Shown here: one piece after another, positions 1-12,877 of the stretch
Layout of the letters: each line of letters opens with the position of its first letter
How positions within the stretch are numbered: the stretch's first letter is position 1
NCBI GenBank assembly: GCA_002104985.1
Contig: MCGO01000032.1
Coordinates: 186,001-250,000 of the forward strand
Direction: 5' to 3'
DNA length: 64,000 nt
Source: Rhizoclosmatium globosum
Taxonomy: Eukaryota; Chytridiomycota; Chytridiomycetes; Chytridiales; Chytriomycetaceae
Notes under the pieces: generated by a model
What the model saw: only the letters and a program-made list of their open reading frames with translations
Told to the model about the DNA's origin: nothing
Database searches by the model: none
Translations under genes and position numbers: made by a program

Positions 1-342
1 ATACTATACAGTGTGTCTTTTTCGTTCTTGGATGGATTTGGTTTGCAGACTATACAGGAGGTCACAATCATGTACAGTTCTATCAAACATATGGACCTAA
101 TGCGTGGTTGAACTTGCCGCTCATCTTGCGGGTCATGTATTTCAACAACTGGATGTTTGTTGTTCTTTGCTGTGTGGTTCCAATTCTTTGCTTGGAATTC
201 TTGGTTCTCTTGGTGTGCATCCTGTGAATTTGAGTTCAGCGCGTTGCTTGATATTCTACGCGGGCGTAGGAAGACGAATTCTGAGGAAGATAATGACGAG
301 TTGGCGACGAATACAACAGTCCATGGTTTCATGGAGGCATAA
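1..342 (+). CDS. Four-TM membrane protein, 5'-truncated upstream tandem copy
   Basis: The window opens inside a gene whose translation in frame 3 closely matches the complete gene 456-1007: both carry the block FFV.GWIWFA-YTGG, then YGPN.WL, then an MYFN motif before a hydrophobic C-terminal helix. The gene is therefore the upstream member of a tandem pair. Frame 3 stops at 225-227, but an acidic hydrophilic tail (with NSEEDNDELA) continues in frame 1 to the stop at 340-342. Either a very short intron or a one-base error lies near 205-235. The function is unknown; it is probably a small polytopic membrane protein. The 5' end lies outside the window. Confidence 0.6.
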
Positions 343-455
343 TTAACCCATCTCATACATTTTTTGAAGAATAAACTTCATAACAGAAATTTGTAACCCT
401 CAACTGGCTATTCCCACTCAAAAGTTGAGTTCTCCTCAAAAGAAAGTATCTCATA

Positions 456-1007
456 ATGGTTTACAACCCGCAACGCTTCATTCCCCACGTAAACTTGGGC
501 TACCTCATCGCCTTCGGTATTGGTCTTTCTCGTCACGACTGCGGCGAAAATCCAACAAAGTTTGCTGTAGCAAGCATCATCCTCAATGCAATCGCTCTTC
601 TCCTGTTCTGCATTGATATAAGTGGAAGCCTTTATATCTTAGACATCATTCTTGGTGTAATCCAGTTCGTCTTCTTTGTGTTTGGGTGGATCTGGTTCGC
701 AGAGTATACTGGTGGCCTCAATGTTGTTCAGTACCTCCAAGCTTACGGACCTAACGAATGGTTGAAGATGCCATTAGTTTTGCAAATCATGTATTTTAAT
801 ATGTGGTTGTTTATCGCGTTGAGTTGTCTCGCAGGGTTGTTGCTTTGCCTTACCCTTTGTTGTGGGTGCTTGGGCATTATGACAGCCCCATTTGGAAAAG
901 AATTGAATCCTCAAAACACTGACACTGAGTTGGGAGTCATAACAAACACGGAAACTGGCTGGTTTGTAATCATTACTTGGCAGTGTTTCGTTTACCAAAG
1001 AAAATAA
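456..1007 (+). CDS. Four-TM membrane protein, downstream tandem copy
   Basis: This is an intact open frame of 183 residues starting at ATG 456. Hydrophobic segments lie at about residues 12-24, 36-58, 60-80 and 116-140, and the last one is cysteine-rich (LCLTLCCGCLG). A polar loop between TM3 and TM4 contains YTGG and YGPNEWL, shared with the truncated copy upstream. The overall plan is MARVEL/tetraspan-like, but I do not recognise a named family. The tail after about residue 150 is not shared with the upstream copy, so an unseen 3' intron is possible. An AATAAA-like element follows the stop. Confidence 0.65.
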   Translation: MVYNPQRFIPHVNLGYLIAFGIGLSRHDCGENPTKFAVASIILNAIALLLFCIDISGSLYILDIILGVIQFVFFVFGWIWFAEYTGGLNVVQYLQAYGPNEWLKMPLVLQIMYFNMWLFIALSCLAGLLLCLTLCCGCLGIMTAPFGKELNPQNTDTELGVITNTETGWFVIITWQCFVYQRK

Positions 1008-1104
1008 ATTTAATGTCGTGACTTTTTCCGTCCATATTTTGCATGGACACACATTTCGGTTTTTATTATTACTTCATTAATGTATTAAACGCATTATCAT
1101 CAGT

Positions 1105-1178
1105 GCCTGATTAGCTCAGTGGTTTAGAGCACCCGCCTTTTAAGCGGGTGGTCGCGGGTTCGACCCCCGCATTAGGCT
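1105..1178 (+). tRNA. tRNA-Lys (anticodon UUU)
   Basis: A complete cloverleaf is visible. The acceptor 5' arm GCCTGAT (1105-1111) pairs with ATTAGGC (1171-1177) with one G-U pair. The D arm is GCTC...GAGC. The anticodon stem CCCGC/GCGGG encloses the loop CTTTTAA, giving anticodon TTT. The T arm is GCGGG-TTCGACC-CCCGC. A T run follows the 3' end as a Pol III terminator. There is no intron. Confidence 0.95.
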
Positions 1179-1297
1179 TTTGCTTTCCATCAATACCAAA
1201 TTCAATTTTTTGTTGGAGAACCTCAATGACCGATCCAAAAACTGTACACAAATGCTCATGATAGTCCAAAACGAAAACTCATAGTTTTATTCTGAAA

Positions 1298-3247
1298 TCA
1301 AAGCACATCTTGATCAACGTTTCTCAACAACTGGAAAAAAAAGCCAGCACTCTGGACTAAGTCATCCATCTTACACTTTTCGTCCACAGTGTGAATGTTG
1401 TGCGAGTCATGGTCTCGGAGAGCAGTGAACCGGAAAATGTGTTTACTCAAGGAGTGGAAGTATCGCGTGTCTGGAGAACGAACGTCAAAAAAAGAATGTA
1501 ATAGAAAAACATACCTGAATTTCCGGTTGGTAAACTTGGCGCCACAAAGAGCTTCTCGTCGCCACGAACCATTGCTTGACGAATTGTCCCGGCAACCAGT
1601 TGGAATGGTTTCCCAGTGGTTGGAGTAATCGGAGCAGGTTCCAATGAATCGTCCAGGTAACAATAGAAACGAGTCCGAGAGAAGGAGCCGCAGCAGCGCA
1701 TTCTGAACCCGTTGTCCATCCACACCAACAAAGAAGACATCCCCACTCGCAGTCCGTTGCTCCACCGTCAAATTGAACTTTTTAGCAACTGTCGAAACAA
1801 TCCAAGAACACGCTCCTCAGTGCTCTTGACACTCTCATCAATATGAATACGGTAGTTCCCGATCGCAGTTGCAACTTCAGGAAGAGCGTTCACTTTCACA
1901 CCACCAGACACGATATCAATCGCTTGGAGGTTGTCAAGAGGGATTTGCGTTTAGGGGATTCGGCGAGGATGGAAATGAGTTTCTTGGAGGCTTTGTTAGA
2001 GGTGGCAGCCTTTCGAGAGCTTTTTTGAGGGTTGGATCCATGTCTGACTGTATGAGATAATGATTTAGTGGAGTATTTAATTAGAGATGTTGGACGGGTT
2101 TACCCATGCTCAACGCCACACATAATTCATTGAAGAAGGGCTGCGGTTCAGGTCTTGGCAATTTGGTTTGTAAGGATGGTCTTCCAAGGCAGAAATAATC
2201 TTGGCAAGGAACCCGATGGCTGTGTGGTCAGGAGGAATCGATGAATGGCCGCCAATAGTTCGGACAGAATACTCAATATCCATGTACCCACGCTCTCCAG
2301 TAGAAAGAAGAGCAAACGATGCACCATATTGATTTTCGACAGAACTACCCTCGTCGAGAATAAATTCGATTTGTTGGTTGCCATACCCTTTCGCTTCCAA
2401 GTGCTTTGTGATTTCGCCCCGCCTTGTCTTCCTGAAATTTCCTCATCAAAGCCAAAAGCAATCAAGATGGTTCTAGTGGAGCGTGGTTGTGGAGCAACAG
2501 CGTCTCGACAGCATCCATAATAGAAACGATTTGAGCTTTACAGTCAGCAGAGCCCGACCCCAAATATATCCGTTCTCGATTCTGCCTTCGAAAGGAGGGA
2601 ATGTCCATTTGTCCAGAGACGACGTGTCGACTGGAACTGTGTCCTGATGGGCAGTCACCATAACTGGTTTCAGGGAGCTGTCTGAGCCAATCCAGGTATA
2701 CACAAGACCATAATAATTCACAATTTCAAGGTTGAGATGTTTATGGCTGCAAAAACACGTTAGAATACATTGGCTCCGAATGGACACTCACACCAGGGAT
2801 ATGTGACGGTCTCTGATTTGCACGAGACCAGCTCTTCGCGGATCGTCCGTGTCCGGATCAGACGGAGGCGTCTTCATATCGTCGAAGGACTCCGATCGGA
2901 TGCGCACGAGTCCAGCGAGTCGAGTTGCCGCTTGATTTGAATACGAGGCATTCGCGAGACTGAACTGAGTCGCGAAGACGGAATCGAGCACGGGCGACGG
3001 TGGCGGCGCACGTGGGTCTGTCTGGGCGCACGACGCGGCCTTGGCGACGACGTTGGCGACAACATTCAAGTTGGAGTTTGAGTTGGTGTGGTGTCAATGT
3101 CAAGGAAGCGACTCGGATGCGGAACGGAACACACAAGGCAAACAGCTAAGACAAGAAGAAGAAGTGCCACGCGGGTCGGGGACTGCGCACGGATGAACGG
3201 GTCACTGGTCCCCGGATCACTTGTGCCTCAAACTCCGCTTTTTGCAT
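1298..3247 (-). CDS. M20-family carboxypeptidase (CPS1-like), membrane-anchored
   Basis: A fragmented minus-strand gene shows the order of M20 zinc carboxypeptidases. There is an N-terminal hydrophobic anchor (ALLLLVLAVCLVC), then the metal-binding segment with VMVTAHQDTVPV, W.FPPFEG and GYIWGRA, then AFGFDEEISG carrying the catalytic and metal glutamates. FILDEGS and VRTIGGHSSIP follow (dimerisation-domain start), and at the C-terminus HTVDEKCKMDDL, which supplies the last metal ligand. This matches fungal vacuolar carboxypeptidase S or Gly-Xaa carboxypeptidase, which cleave C-terminal residues from peptides in the vacuole or outside the cell. The reading frame changes several times, some at introns and some apparently at missing bases. 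The start is inferred as the ATG at 3247, which gives a cationic N-terminus before the anchor as in type II CPS1. Confidence 0.8.
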
Positions 3248-3386
3248 TTGATTTGGTGTCAGTTTCAATCAACAAGAAATCTTCTCCAACGGTAACCCTT
3301 GTCATCAGAAGCGATATCTTCATCAATATTGATGGATATAATGGATATCTACGAGAATAAAAAAGGAATCGTCGTTTATTTGATAA

Positions 3387-4092
3387 TTATCCCAACACCA
3401 TCGTATCCACGGCCCCATGAAACCTTCTGCTCGTAATTTTTGGAGCTCCTTCGATATCGTAAAACGGGTTGTTGACAAGGATAATGTACTGGTTGTGAAT
3501 ACGACGGAATAGCTGCATGATGTAAAGAATTAAAACATTGCCGATCCTCGAAGTACTAAACCCACATTCTTCATCTCAATGTCTTTGATGGAGGAATCTG
3601 TCATACTAATCACGATAATGAACTTGATTTTCGTGTTGGTTATGAATCCATATCTAAAGTATTGAATCAGGGCTAACTCTATTGAATTCAGTGAGCCTCT
3701 TACACTGCAAGGTCTTCAAGACAATATAACAGCCCAAGTACAGGTCCATGTTCTTTGATCCTGGTGCAACTAAAGGCAATCGATGAGAGTTAGCCCAACA
3801 CTACATCGCACGCGCCCTTGTTATGAGGCGCATTTCAGCAATAAGATTCGCACCTCTTTCTTCAATAATGTCGCAGGCTGTGTGGCTGTCAACGACACCA
3901 ATATTGCCTATTAGTCTAAAGCCAGCTAAGGCCGACAAAAAAACACAACTCACCAGCAGTAGTGAAATTTAAGCTCCTGATGGCGAGTGCTGAAGGGTCG
4001 GATGAAAAGGGGATTGTTCTGCGAACATAAGTCATTATTGATATGGCCTGCAACCTTGGTCTTACATTCTTCCCAATAACAGCAATGCACAT
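3387..4092 (-). CDS. TRAPP complex subunit TRAPPC2L (Tca17-like)
   Basis: The spliced minus-strand product begins MCIAVIGKN, followed after a GTAAG...CAG intron by NNPLFIRPF. The hallmark sedlin/TRAPPC2L start is IAVI-KNN-PL-IR. Later exons give DLYLGCYIVLKTLQ, YGFITNTKIKFII, DSSIKDIEMKNV and RIHNQYI.LVNNPFYD, ending GAVDTMVLG. Together they cover the full longin-fold length of about 140 residues. TRAPPC2L is a small TRAPP subunit that helps assemble the Rab GEF complex at the Golgi. There are at least four introns of 45-60 bp, all GT-AG, one with CTTTAG at the acceptor. The gene is head-to-head with Dim1, about 140 bp away, so the two may share a promoter. Confidence 0.85.
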
Positions 4093-4230
4093 GACGTTGA
4101 AAGAAGTCGGCGGCTTTGATCCAGCGTCGAAAGTGGAATCCATGATTAAGTTACTTGTTTGTTCGTTCTTTTTTTTCTTTGTTCGCACACTCTCAACTCA
4201 AATGGCAAGTCCAACTATCCGCCCTTGATC

Positions 4231-5505
<1,275 letters not shown>

Positions 5506-5513
5506 ACTTATTC

Positions 5514-5519
5514 AATAAA
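5514..5519 (+). terminator. Poly(A) signal for Dim1
   Basis: AATAAA lies 8 bp after the Dim1 stop codon, the right place for a very short 3' UTR. Confidence 0.5.
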
Positions 5520-5607
5520 TTGTGATTTGGGGGATTATCGCTGTTTTGTGGCGCGTTGCTTTTCGGAAACGGAATAGGCTTTCCGATCCGTTCAAAAAGT
5601 TCAATCA

Positions 5608-8081
5608 ATGAGATCAGTGCTCCTTCTCATCCTTGCACCACTGTTTGTACTCTGCCACACCCTCAGAAACGTCACAACGACATCGCGGTCAGTTGTAATC
5701 GATGGACAGCCAGCGCTTCTCCTCGTTGCGACAATGCACTATCCTCGCAGCGACCCCAGCATTTGGCCGTCACTTCTCCGCAGAATCAAGCCGCAGGAAA
5801 CAACGCCGTCGACACGTACGTCTTCTGGAACTTGCACGAGCCACGCGAAGGAAACTACGATTTCGAAACTGGTGTTGCGGATCTTCCCCGCTTTCTGGGC
5901 CTTGCGAAAGAAGCAGGCTTGCACGTGGTTCTCCGCATGGTCCTTATGTATGTGCTGAATGGACTATGGGCGGGTTCCCCATCTGGCTTAAACAAAAGGA
6001 AGGTGTGATGTTTCGGACTTGGAACAATGTCTTTATGGACGCGATGTCTGGTTTTACTGTCAAAACGATGGATGTGATTCGTCCTTATTTACACTCGTGA
6101 GTATCGCTGCTTAAATTTGAAATGTAAATTGAACAATTGACTTTAGGAACGGAGGTCCCATCATTTTACTTCAAATGAAAACGAATTTGGAAATGTGGCT
6201 CGCCAAATCGGACCTGACGGCCAAAAATAGTTCGCTGGGTCGCAGATTTTGCAAACTCCCTTGACACTGATGGAACTCCCTGGTTTATGTGTGATGGTGG
6301 AAACCCAGTTCGTTGATGGAATCATCAACACCAAGAACGGGTTTTATGCCGATAATTGGATTTCAAAGCATACTGAGTTGTTTCCAGATCAGCCTGCAAT
6401 GTACACCGAGTTGTGGACTGGATGGTTTCAACATTGGGGTCAGCCAAAGTTCACAAGATTTGCTGAGGATACTGCCTTCTCCGCAGCCCGCTTCATTGCA
6501 AAAGGAGGAACTTATCTTGGTTACTACATGTAAGCAAATATTTTAAAGAGTTTTATATTCGTTCTAACTAAAGTGGGAAGGTGGCATGGAGGAACCAATT
6601 TTGGACGATGGGGTAGCGACTTCAAAACCACTTCGTACGATTACGACGCGATGTTGAATGAATATGGATTCCCAAACAACCCAAAACATAACCACATTGT
6701 TGACTTGAATCACGTTCTCCTCAAATTCAAGCACCTTATTCTCGACAATACCCCAAAGCACATTCCTCTTGGGTCTCCATCGGTCGAAGCCCATATTTAC
6801 GGAAACTCAGCCTCAGAATCTCTGGTTTTTATCTCAAACAACAGCACTTCAAATGATATTGAGGTTTCCATTGACTTCCTTGGAGGATCTCGTCGTACGA
6901 TGGTTCTACCTCATTGGTCTGTTTTGATTTATCACTCTACAAGCAATTCATACGAACTAGTGTTCAACACTGTTTCGCCGAGGCCATCGGCTCATTCTAT
7001 GAAACCCCTTCAAATTGAGCATAGTTCAAGTAAACTCAAGCAAGAATCTATCGCGTTAATGCGTATTAGACCTGAAACATCGGATTTAAGAGTCAATGCT
7101 CACGTTAGTGCTATTTCTTATATCGAGGAGCCTATTGGTATTTGGAATTATTCACTTGCCACACTCAATGCGCATCCAATTGAACATATTAAGGCGACTC
7201 AATACACAAGTGATTACTTGTGGTACGTGTGTGAAGAAATTACGCTCTCGCGCAAGGACACGAAGATTCGCGTCGAAATCGAGGGACTGGAAGACATTGG
7301 TTACGTTTACTTTGATGGAATTCGTTTGAACCAACAACCAATTGTGCGACGTGAATCCGATAAAGACAAATCTGTCACAATTGAGTTCGATGGGGTTGAT
7401 CACAGAATTAGAGAACACAAGCTGTCTCTCCTTGTCGCTGTTGTTGGATTGACTGAATTGGGAGTCTACATTGAACGCATCCACAAGGGATTGAGAGGAG
7501 CTGTTAAGATCAACGGAATAGATATAAGCAACGGAAAGTGGTTCCATCAGACAGGATTACTTGGAGAGAATCAAATGTATCATCTTGGAAGCAAATCGCT
7601 CACACCTAGTATGTGGAAATCATTTGAAACTGCTCAATTCAAGGATACTTCACTCACTTGGTTTCGCGTCTTGTTCCCAAAACGCGACTTACTTGTTATG
7701 CAAAAGAAAGCCATCCAAACTTACATCCACTCTGCGACGCACTCGAGATCGTTTGGCACCGGCATCGAACCAATTAGTGCGTTTGTACTCAATTTAGGAA
7801 CAATGAGTAGAGGCATTGCATTCGTGAATGGAAACGGAGTTCAACGATTTTGGAATTTGAAAGCTGTTTGCGAAAATGTTTCATGCCATTATCCCGACGG
7901 AATTTCAGATCCTATTGAAGGAGAAAGGTGTGCAGTTGGATGTGGTTACGCCTCGCAGTCCTGGTACAACGTTCCAACGGCTTGGATTGAAGATTCTGGT
8001 TGGGATGACGTGGAGGTTGTTGTCTTTGACGAAGCTGGCGGAAATCCATCCGGGATTTCTATTGCTGCTATTGTAGGATAA
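5608..8081 (+). CDS. Secreted beta-galactosidase, glycoside hydrolase family 35
   Basis: The product starts with a signal peptide ([16 protein letters not shown]) and then follows the GH35 TIM barrel: [16 protein letters not shown], a segment reading [26 protein letters not shown], then GGPII before ENEFGN, which contains the proton-donor glutamate. [12 protein letters not shown] follows with the nucleophile, and [11 protein letters not shown] after an intron. The remaining 500 residues form the C-terminal beta-sandwich domains, giving about 790 residues, the length of plant-type BGALs. The enzyme should remove terminal beta-galactose from cell-wall or other polysaccharides outside the cell. 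Breaks near 5790, 5937 and 6175 each fit one missing base. Introns lie near 6098-6147 and 6528-6578; the second splits the YYM/WHGG codon. Confidence 0.88.
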
Positions 8082-8139
8082 TGTTTGTTTATTCATGATG
8101 ACCTGTTACTTGTTCGCGTTGAGAACGATTTATTATGGA

Positions 8140-11100
8140 ATGTTCATAAAACCACTTGATTTGGCGCAACTTCCGACTGCCCAGTGGACCGACAAGGCCG
8201 GGAACCATCACTTTGCTCTTCAGCAGAAGAAAACTGGAACTTCTGCTACATCTGGAACCTCTAATCCCCTTGGGTTCTTTTTCGGAGCAACATCACCCAA
8301 TCCAACATCATCATCAACTCCAAGTACTTCACCATCCTCGGCACCGTCAACTATCAAAGCCGTCAGCGCCTATGACTATCGAATTATTTTACGGTGCTCT
8401 CAGGCATCTGCCGGCTCAACCTCCAAAAAGATACAAGAGTTTGTTGTGGCAGTTGACGATTCGTTTGAACGCATCCATAATGATTGGAACTGGGTCGAAA
8501 GCAATCTATTTATGAAGGTCAGTTTAGTGATCCGTCGTGTCGATCCCGTTTCTGACACAGTGTTTGACAGCTTCTCGAGTGGGAGGCGGCTTCATCAAAA
8601 GGCGTTTTCAACAAGGATGGTTCGCATCAAATAGTCGACTTGGATAAAATACTGCTAAAACAGTTTGAAGAAATCACTGATGAGTTTATGGGTGTGCTCA
8701 TATTAGATTGGGTTGCATATGACCTAACTCAATTTTACTATCCAAGATCCTCGTTCAACTGGAGTACAATCGAAAATGACAGAATTACAATCAGAAGTTT
8801 CGGCTTTGTTCCCGCTCTTGAGCGACGAGACAATATTAAATTGTGAGTCGACGAACATGCATTCGAAAATCTGACTTGTTTTGTACAGCCTATGCCTGTA
8901 CATTTTGGCCTTCAGAAATGTGTCTGTCAGAGGCACTCTATGTATCACCCGTAATTTCCTCTCTTTCCATACAGGTCCAAATTCAACCGACGATGCTGTG
9001 TGCATCGAGTTTAAGGAAGTCTCCGCCGTTGATCTTACTGGCGCAAAAGGAGTATTATCGCCAGATGGTGTGACTATCACTGTTGGCGATAAGGGTGAAA
9101 AGAGTTACTACTTTTCGTTATACTTCTCACGAAAGGAAATCTATCGATTGATATCTGCGCTGTGTGATTCAGCCATGAACCGACTCGTAAAGGAGCCGAG
9201 ACGTCATTGATTGCTACGTCAGATATGTTTGCAAAAGGGAACGCTAACGGGGATTTGGCCAGTGGCGGAGGCGGGGGTGGAACAGGAAACAACGGATCAA
9301 TCAACGCGTATTCTCGAGCGGCAAAAGACGTTGAAGATTTCAGTGAACGAGAAGAGCTTGATGAAGAAGATTTCTCAACGATGAAAGCTTCCGTTGGAGA
9401 ATTGGCATCACCACTGTTGGGAACTATATCTGAGGCTGACAAGGAGAATACTCCCCTGTCACCGGCAATACCCCCTTCTCCAACACTATACAAGCCAGCA
9501 ACGAATACAATGATGTCATTGTTGCATTACTCGCACACAAATCCCGCAGCTTGTCTTACAACTGATTCTTTGGAAGCCCAACTTAAAAACATTGAATTTC
9601 GTACACTATTTACCTTCCACTGTCTGAAACAATTTCCCTCGCCGAACTTCAGTCCACTTTCTTTCATAAGTCGTCAAACCAGGCTTATTCTGGAGTCATC
9701 TACCTTTCGCAATCATTTCTGACGTTTGTTGGAACTTCGTCAAAGTTGCCACATCATCACCGCAGCAGCAGCAAGGTCAGCAACAGCTATTACCTTCTCT
9801 TGTGTTTCCAATTACGGATCTACCTCCAACAATCACATTTACTATTCCCTTTCAATCAATCGGAGCAGTCCATAAACAAAACTCAGCCCCTCCATCCGCT
9901 GGAAATATTGCACCAAACTCAAACGTTGGGTTTCCATCTACTTAAAAAATGGTCGGAATGTTGGGTTTCCATTGCAGGCTTTGGAAGACGGGATGGATTG
10001 TGGAGCTTTTGAATCGAGGAGTAAAATCGTCTGGACATGGGGAGTTGCTCCTTGGAGAAGGCATGATTGGAAGTACGAATAGTGGGCGGGTGGTCTCACT
10101 CACTCAAGCAATCGACGGGAATCAATCATTGGAACACACGAAATTGGGCGTATCAATCATCACGCTCAAATCTCAAACGGTGGCGGTGGAGACGCGCAGT
10201 GGATTTCGAAGGATGGCTTTCCTCTTATTGGTCTCAAGTTTTTGTTTGAGAGGAATGGAAAGAAGGAGGCTACATTTTCCCGGACGGTGATCCTGAAGTG
10301 GATGCTCGAATGAAACAAGAAGAAGCTGGAAGAGTTGTTTGGATGGAATATTTCAATGCGAATGGACGGGATGCTTGTATGTTCAAAGACTACAAAGTAC
10401 TGCGAGAGATGTTGATCCGAACGAGTGGCATCCCACATCGTTTAAGAGGTGGATTTTGGTAATTATCTGTTCAAATGCCTTTCACTTTTGACTGATTATA
10501 CGAGTAGGCTGCTTTGCTCTGGATCGTGGCACGTTCGACCAGAGCCTCAATATTATGTGAATCTAGTCAAAAACCATGTCGGTATTCCGTCTCCATTTAT
10601 GGAAGAGATTGAAAAAGATGTCCGCAGATCTTTACCCGAACATCCAGCCTATCAATCGAAAATCGGAATTGATGCTCTGCGACGTGTGCTAACTCGTATT
10701 CGTGGAGAAATCTTACGATCGGATACGCACAAGCGCTGAACATTATCTCAGCTGTTTTATTGCTCTATATGAAGAAGAAGACGCGTTCTGGGTTCTATGT
10801 GAGTTCACTTAAGGAAAGAAAATTGAAATAACTTGGGAAAGGTGGTATTGTGGAGCGCATTCTACCAGACCATTATACAAAAACCTTGGTTGGATCCGTT
10901 ATTGACCAATCAGTATTCACCCACTCGTCAAAACACATCTTCCTAACTTGCGGCACACATGGACAAATTATACATGGATTTGAGCACAATTTCAGTCCCT
11001 GGTTTGTCTGCCTCTTTCTGAACAATGTATCACTCTCTGTCGCCATCAAAATATTGGACGGATTCTTCCTTGATGGGCCAAAGTTTCTTTTCTGGATCGC

Positions 11101-12759
11101 GTTAGCAATCCTGAAGATCAACGAAAAAGAGCTTCTGTCGCGCGGGCGAGATGATGATATTTTCGTGCAAATCATCAAAGACTTTTTCGAACGGCTTGCA
11201 GTTCCTGATGACTCTTTAGACGAGGGCAAAGTGTATGATGGAAAGAAGGAATTGATTCCATCGGATACCACTGAATTGAAGGGTCGAACGCTTTTTACAC
11301 TGCTTCTGAATGTCGCGTACTCATTTGTTAATGTTATAACAATTGAGCTGATTGAGGGGCTGAGATCCAAACACCGTCTCAAAGTAGTACATCAAATGGA
11401 AAACAGTTCTCGAAAAGCCAGATTCGGTCTCTGGAAGAACAGGTTTCTATGTCCTTTGATGAAGTCGCTGTCGTTTACGACAGCCTTCGCGTTCTGGAAT
11501 TCGCAAATGAAGAAATTGAGCTGGCATTGATGGCACCACTTGGTCCCGCAACATCAGCAGTACATACACGTGTTCAGAATGAAAAACGAGAAGAAGAATC
11601 ACTTCGCGCGTTGTTGATAAACGCAGGAGCCTGGGGTCTCGTTTCACGAAAACGAAGAGGGTCATCCCAAAACTTACCCGAAACAACAAGTATGCCCGCA
11701 AACCCCGCGGCCACTAAAAGCATCAAACTTCAAGACTTCCGCAAAGTATTCCACAGAGTCAGTCCCTGGAAATCATCAAATTCCTCGGGCCTTGCCTCTA
11801 CCCAAATACAAGCCCCATCAACACCATCCCTCAAATCCAACAAATCTGGATCTTCGCTACCTCCGCGTATGAATCTACCTCGCGGTTTATCGGCTGTCAA
11901 GACGTTGGCTGCATCTGGAAGTGGACTTCAGTCGACAATGTCAATGTCCTCCGTTTCGAATATACAGCCACTTGAAGATGTCCATATTACTCTGGTGGAT
12001 CGGATTTATTTCTATTCCTCGTTCAACTACAGTTCATTCCACGCAAATCGTGCGGCGCCGCAGGGAGGAATGGGTGCCGATTATATGAAAGCCAATGGTG
12101 CAAATCCAGCAGCTTCAAACAAACCACAGGAAACGTCCACCTATGTGGTTGATTTAGCATCCATCGTGCACACACTAGACATCATGCTCAAGCAACCCCT
12201 CAACACGCGTCTACGGTTCCTTTTTGATTTACACGACTTGGATGGGGATGGGTTCCTTGACAAGAATGAACTTAAAGCTGTGATGGACTCTTTACTTGAG
12301 ATGTTTGAAAAGAGCGGGAAAGCTGCTGGAGTTGTGGAGGAGGAGGAAGTGTATATGAAGGCGGTTAGTTCGTTCTTGAACTCTGCGTTGAAGTTGGGGC
12401 AAATAAGGGTAGTGGGGCAGATGGATCTGGTATGGCGGATTCAAGAAAGACTAGAGAGTTGAGTAAGTTGGCAACTGCAGTTGAGGATGATGAAGATATT
12501 ACGGGAGGGAAACAAGGGGTGTTGATGGTGCACACCCCCACTGGTGAAGAGTGCATCGTTTGTTGTTGAATCGCGGCATCCACCTCCAGTTGTGAGACAG
12601 CATTCCGCTCAACTCTTGGGAGATAATTCTCGCCAACAACAGTCTATCAGTCAGTCCTCTGACTTCAGACTGAGTTTCAACGAGTTCTTGTTGGCCGTGT
12701 TGAGTCAATCAGTCTTTGTTCAATTCTTTGAAAAGGTTAGCAAGCTAAGCCTAGTATGA
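8140..12759 (+). CDS. RabGAP with two GRAM regions, TBC domain and EF-hand (TBC1D9/TBC1D8-like)
   Basis: The N-terminus MFIKPLDLAQLPTAQW and the following NHHFALQ match the first GRAM of TBC1D8/9. NDWNWVESNL matches the linker just after that GRAM. The TBC domain runs about 10.4-11.2 kb: the arginine-finger motif IEKDVRRSLPEHPA, then IGIDALRRVLT, then the glutamine finger in IGYAQALNI, then KEEDAFWVL and ERILPDHY. Near 12.2 kb an EF-hand loop is clear (DLHDLDGDGFLDKNEL, with D-x-D-x-D-G and E at position 12). The gene ends with LSFNEFLLAVLSQ. The product should stimulate GTP hydrolysis by Rab GTPases in membrane traffic, possibly under Ca2+ control. Serine- and proline-rich linkers separate the domains. 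Short introns and several one-base breaks are present. I chose ATG 8140, not the in-frame ATG 8095, because the family starts there. Confidence 0.85.
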
Positions 12760-12877
12760 AGACGTATCTACTAGAATCCCTTAACACTATAAAATAAATC
12801 GAGTTCATTTTCTGATAATCTCCTGCAAATCGCGCAGTTTGTAAATCTGAAGGTGGACCTCTCCCACCGTCCACAAC

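Noticed and set aside
8095..8140. In-frame upstream ATG as the TBC gene start
   Set aside because: The extra residues are hydrophobic and not seen in the family, which starts M-(F/W)-I/V-K/N-P as at 8140.
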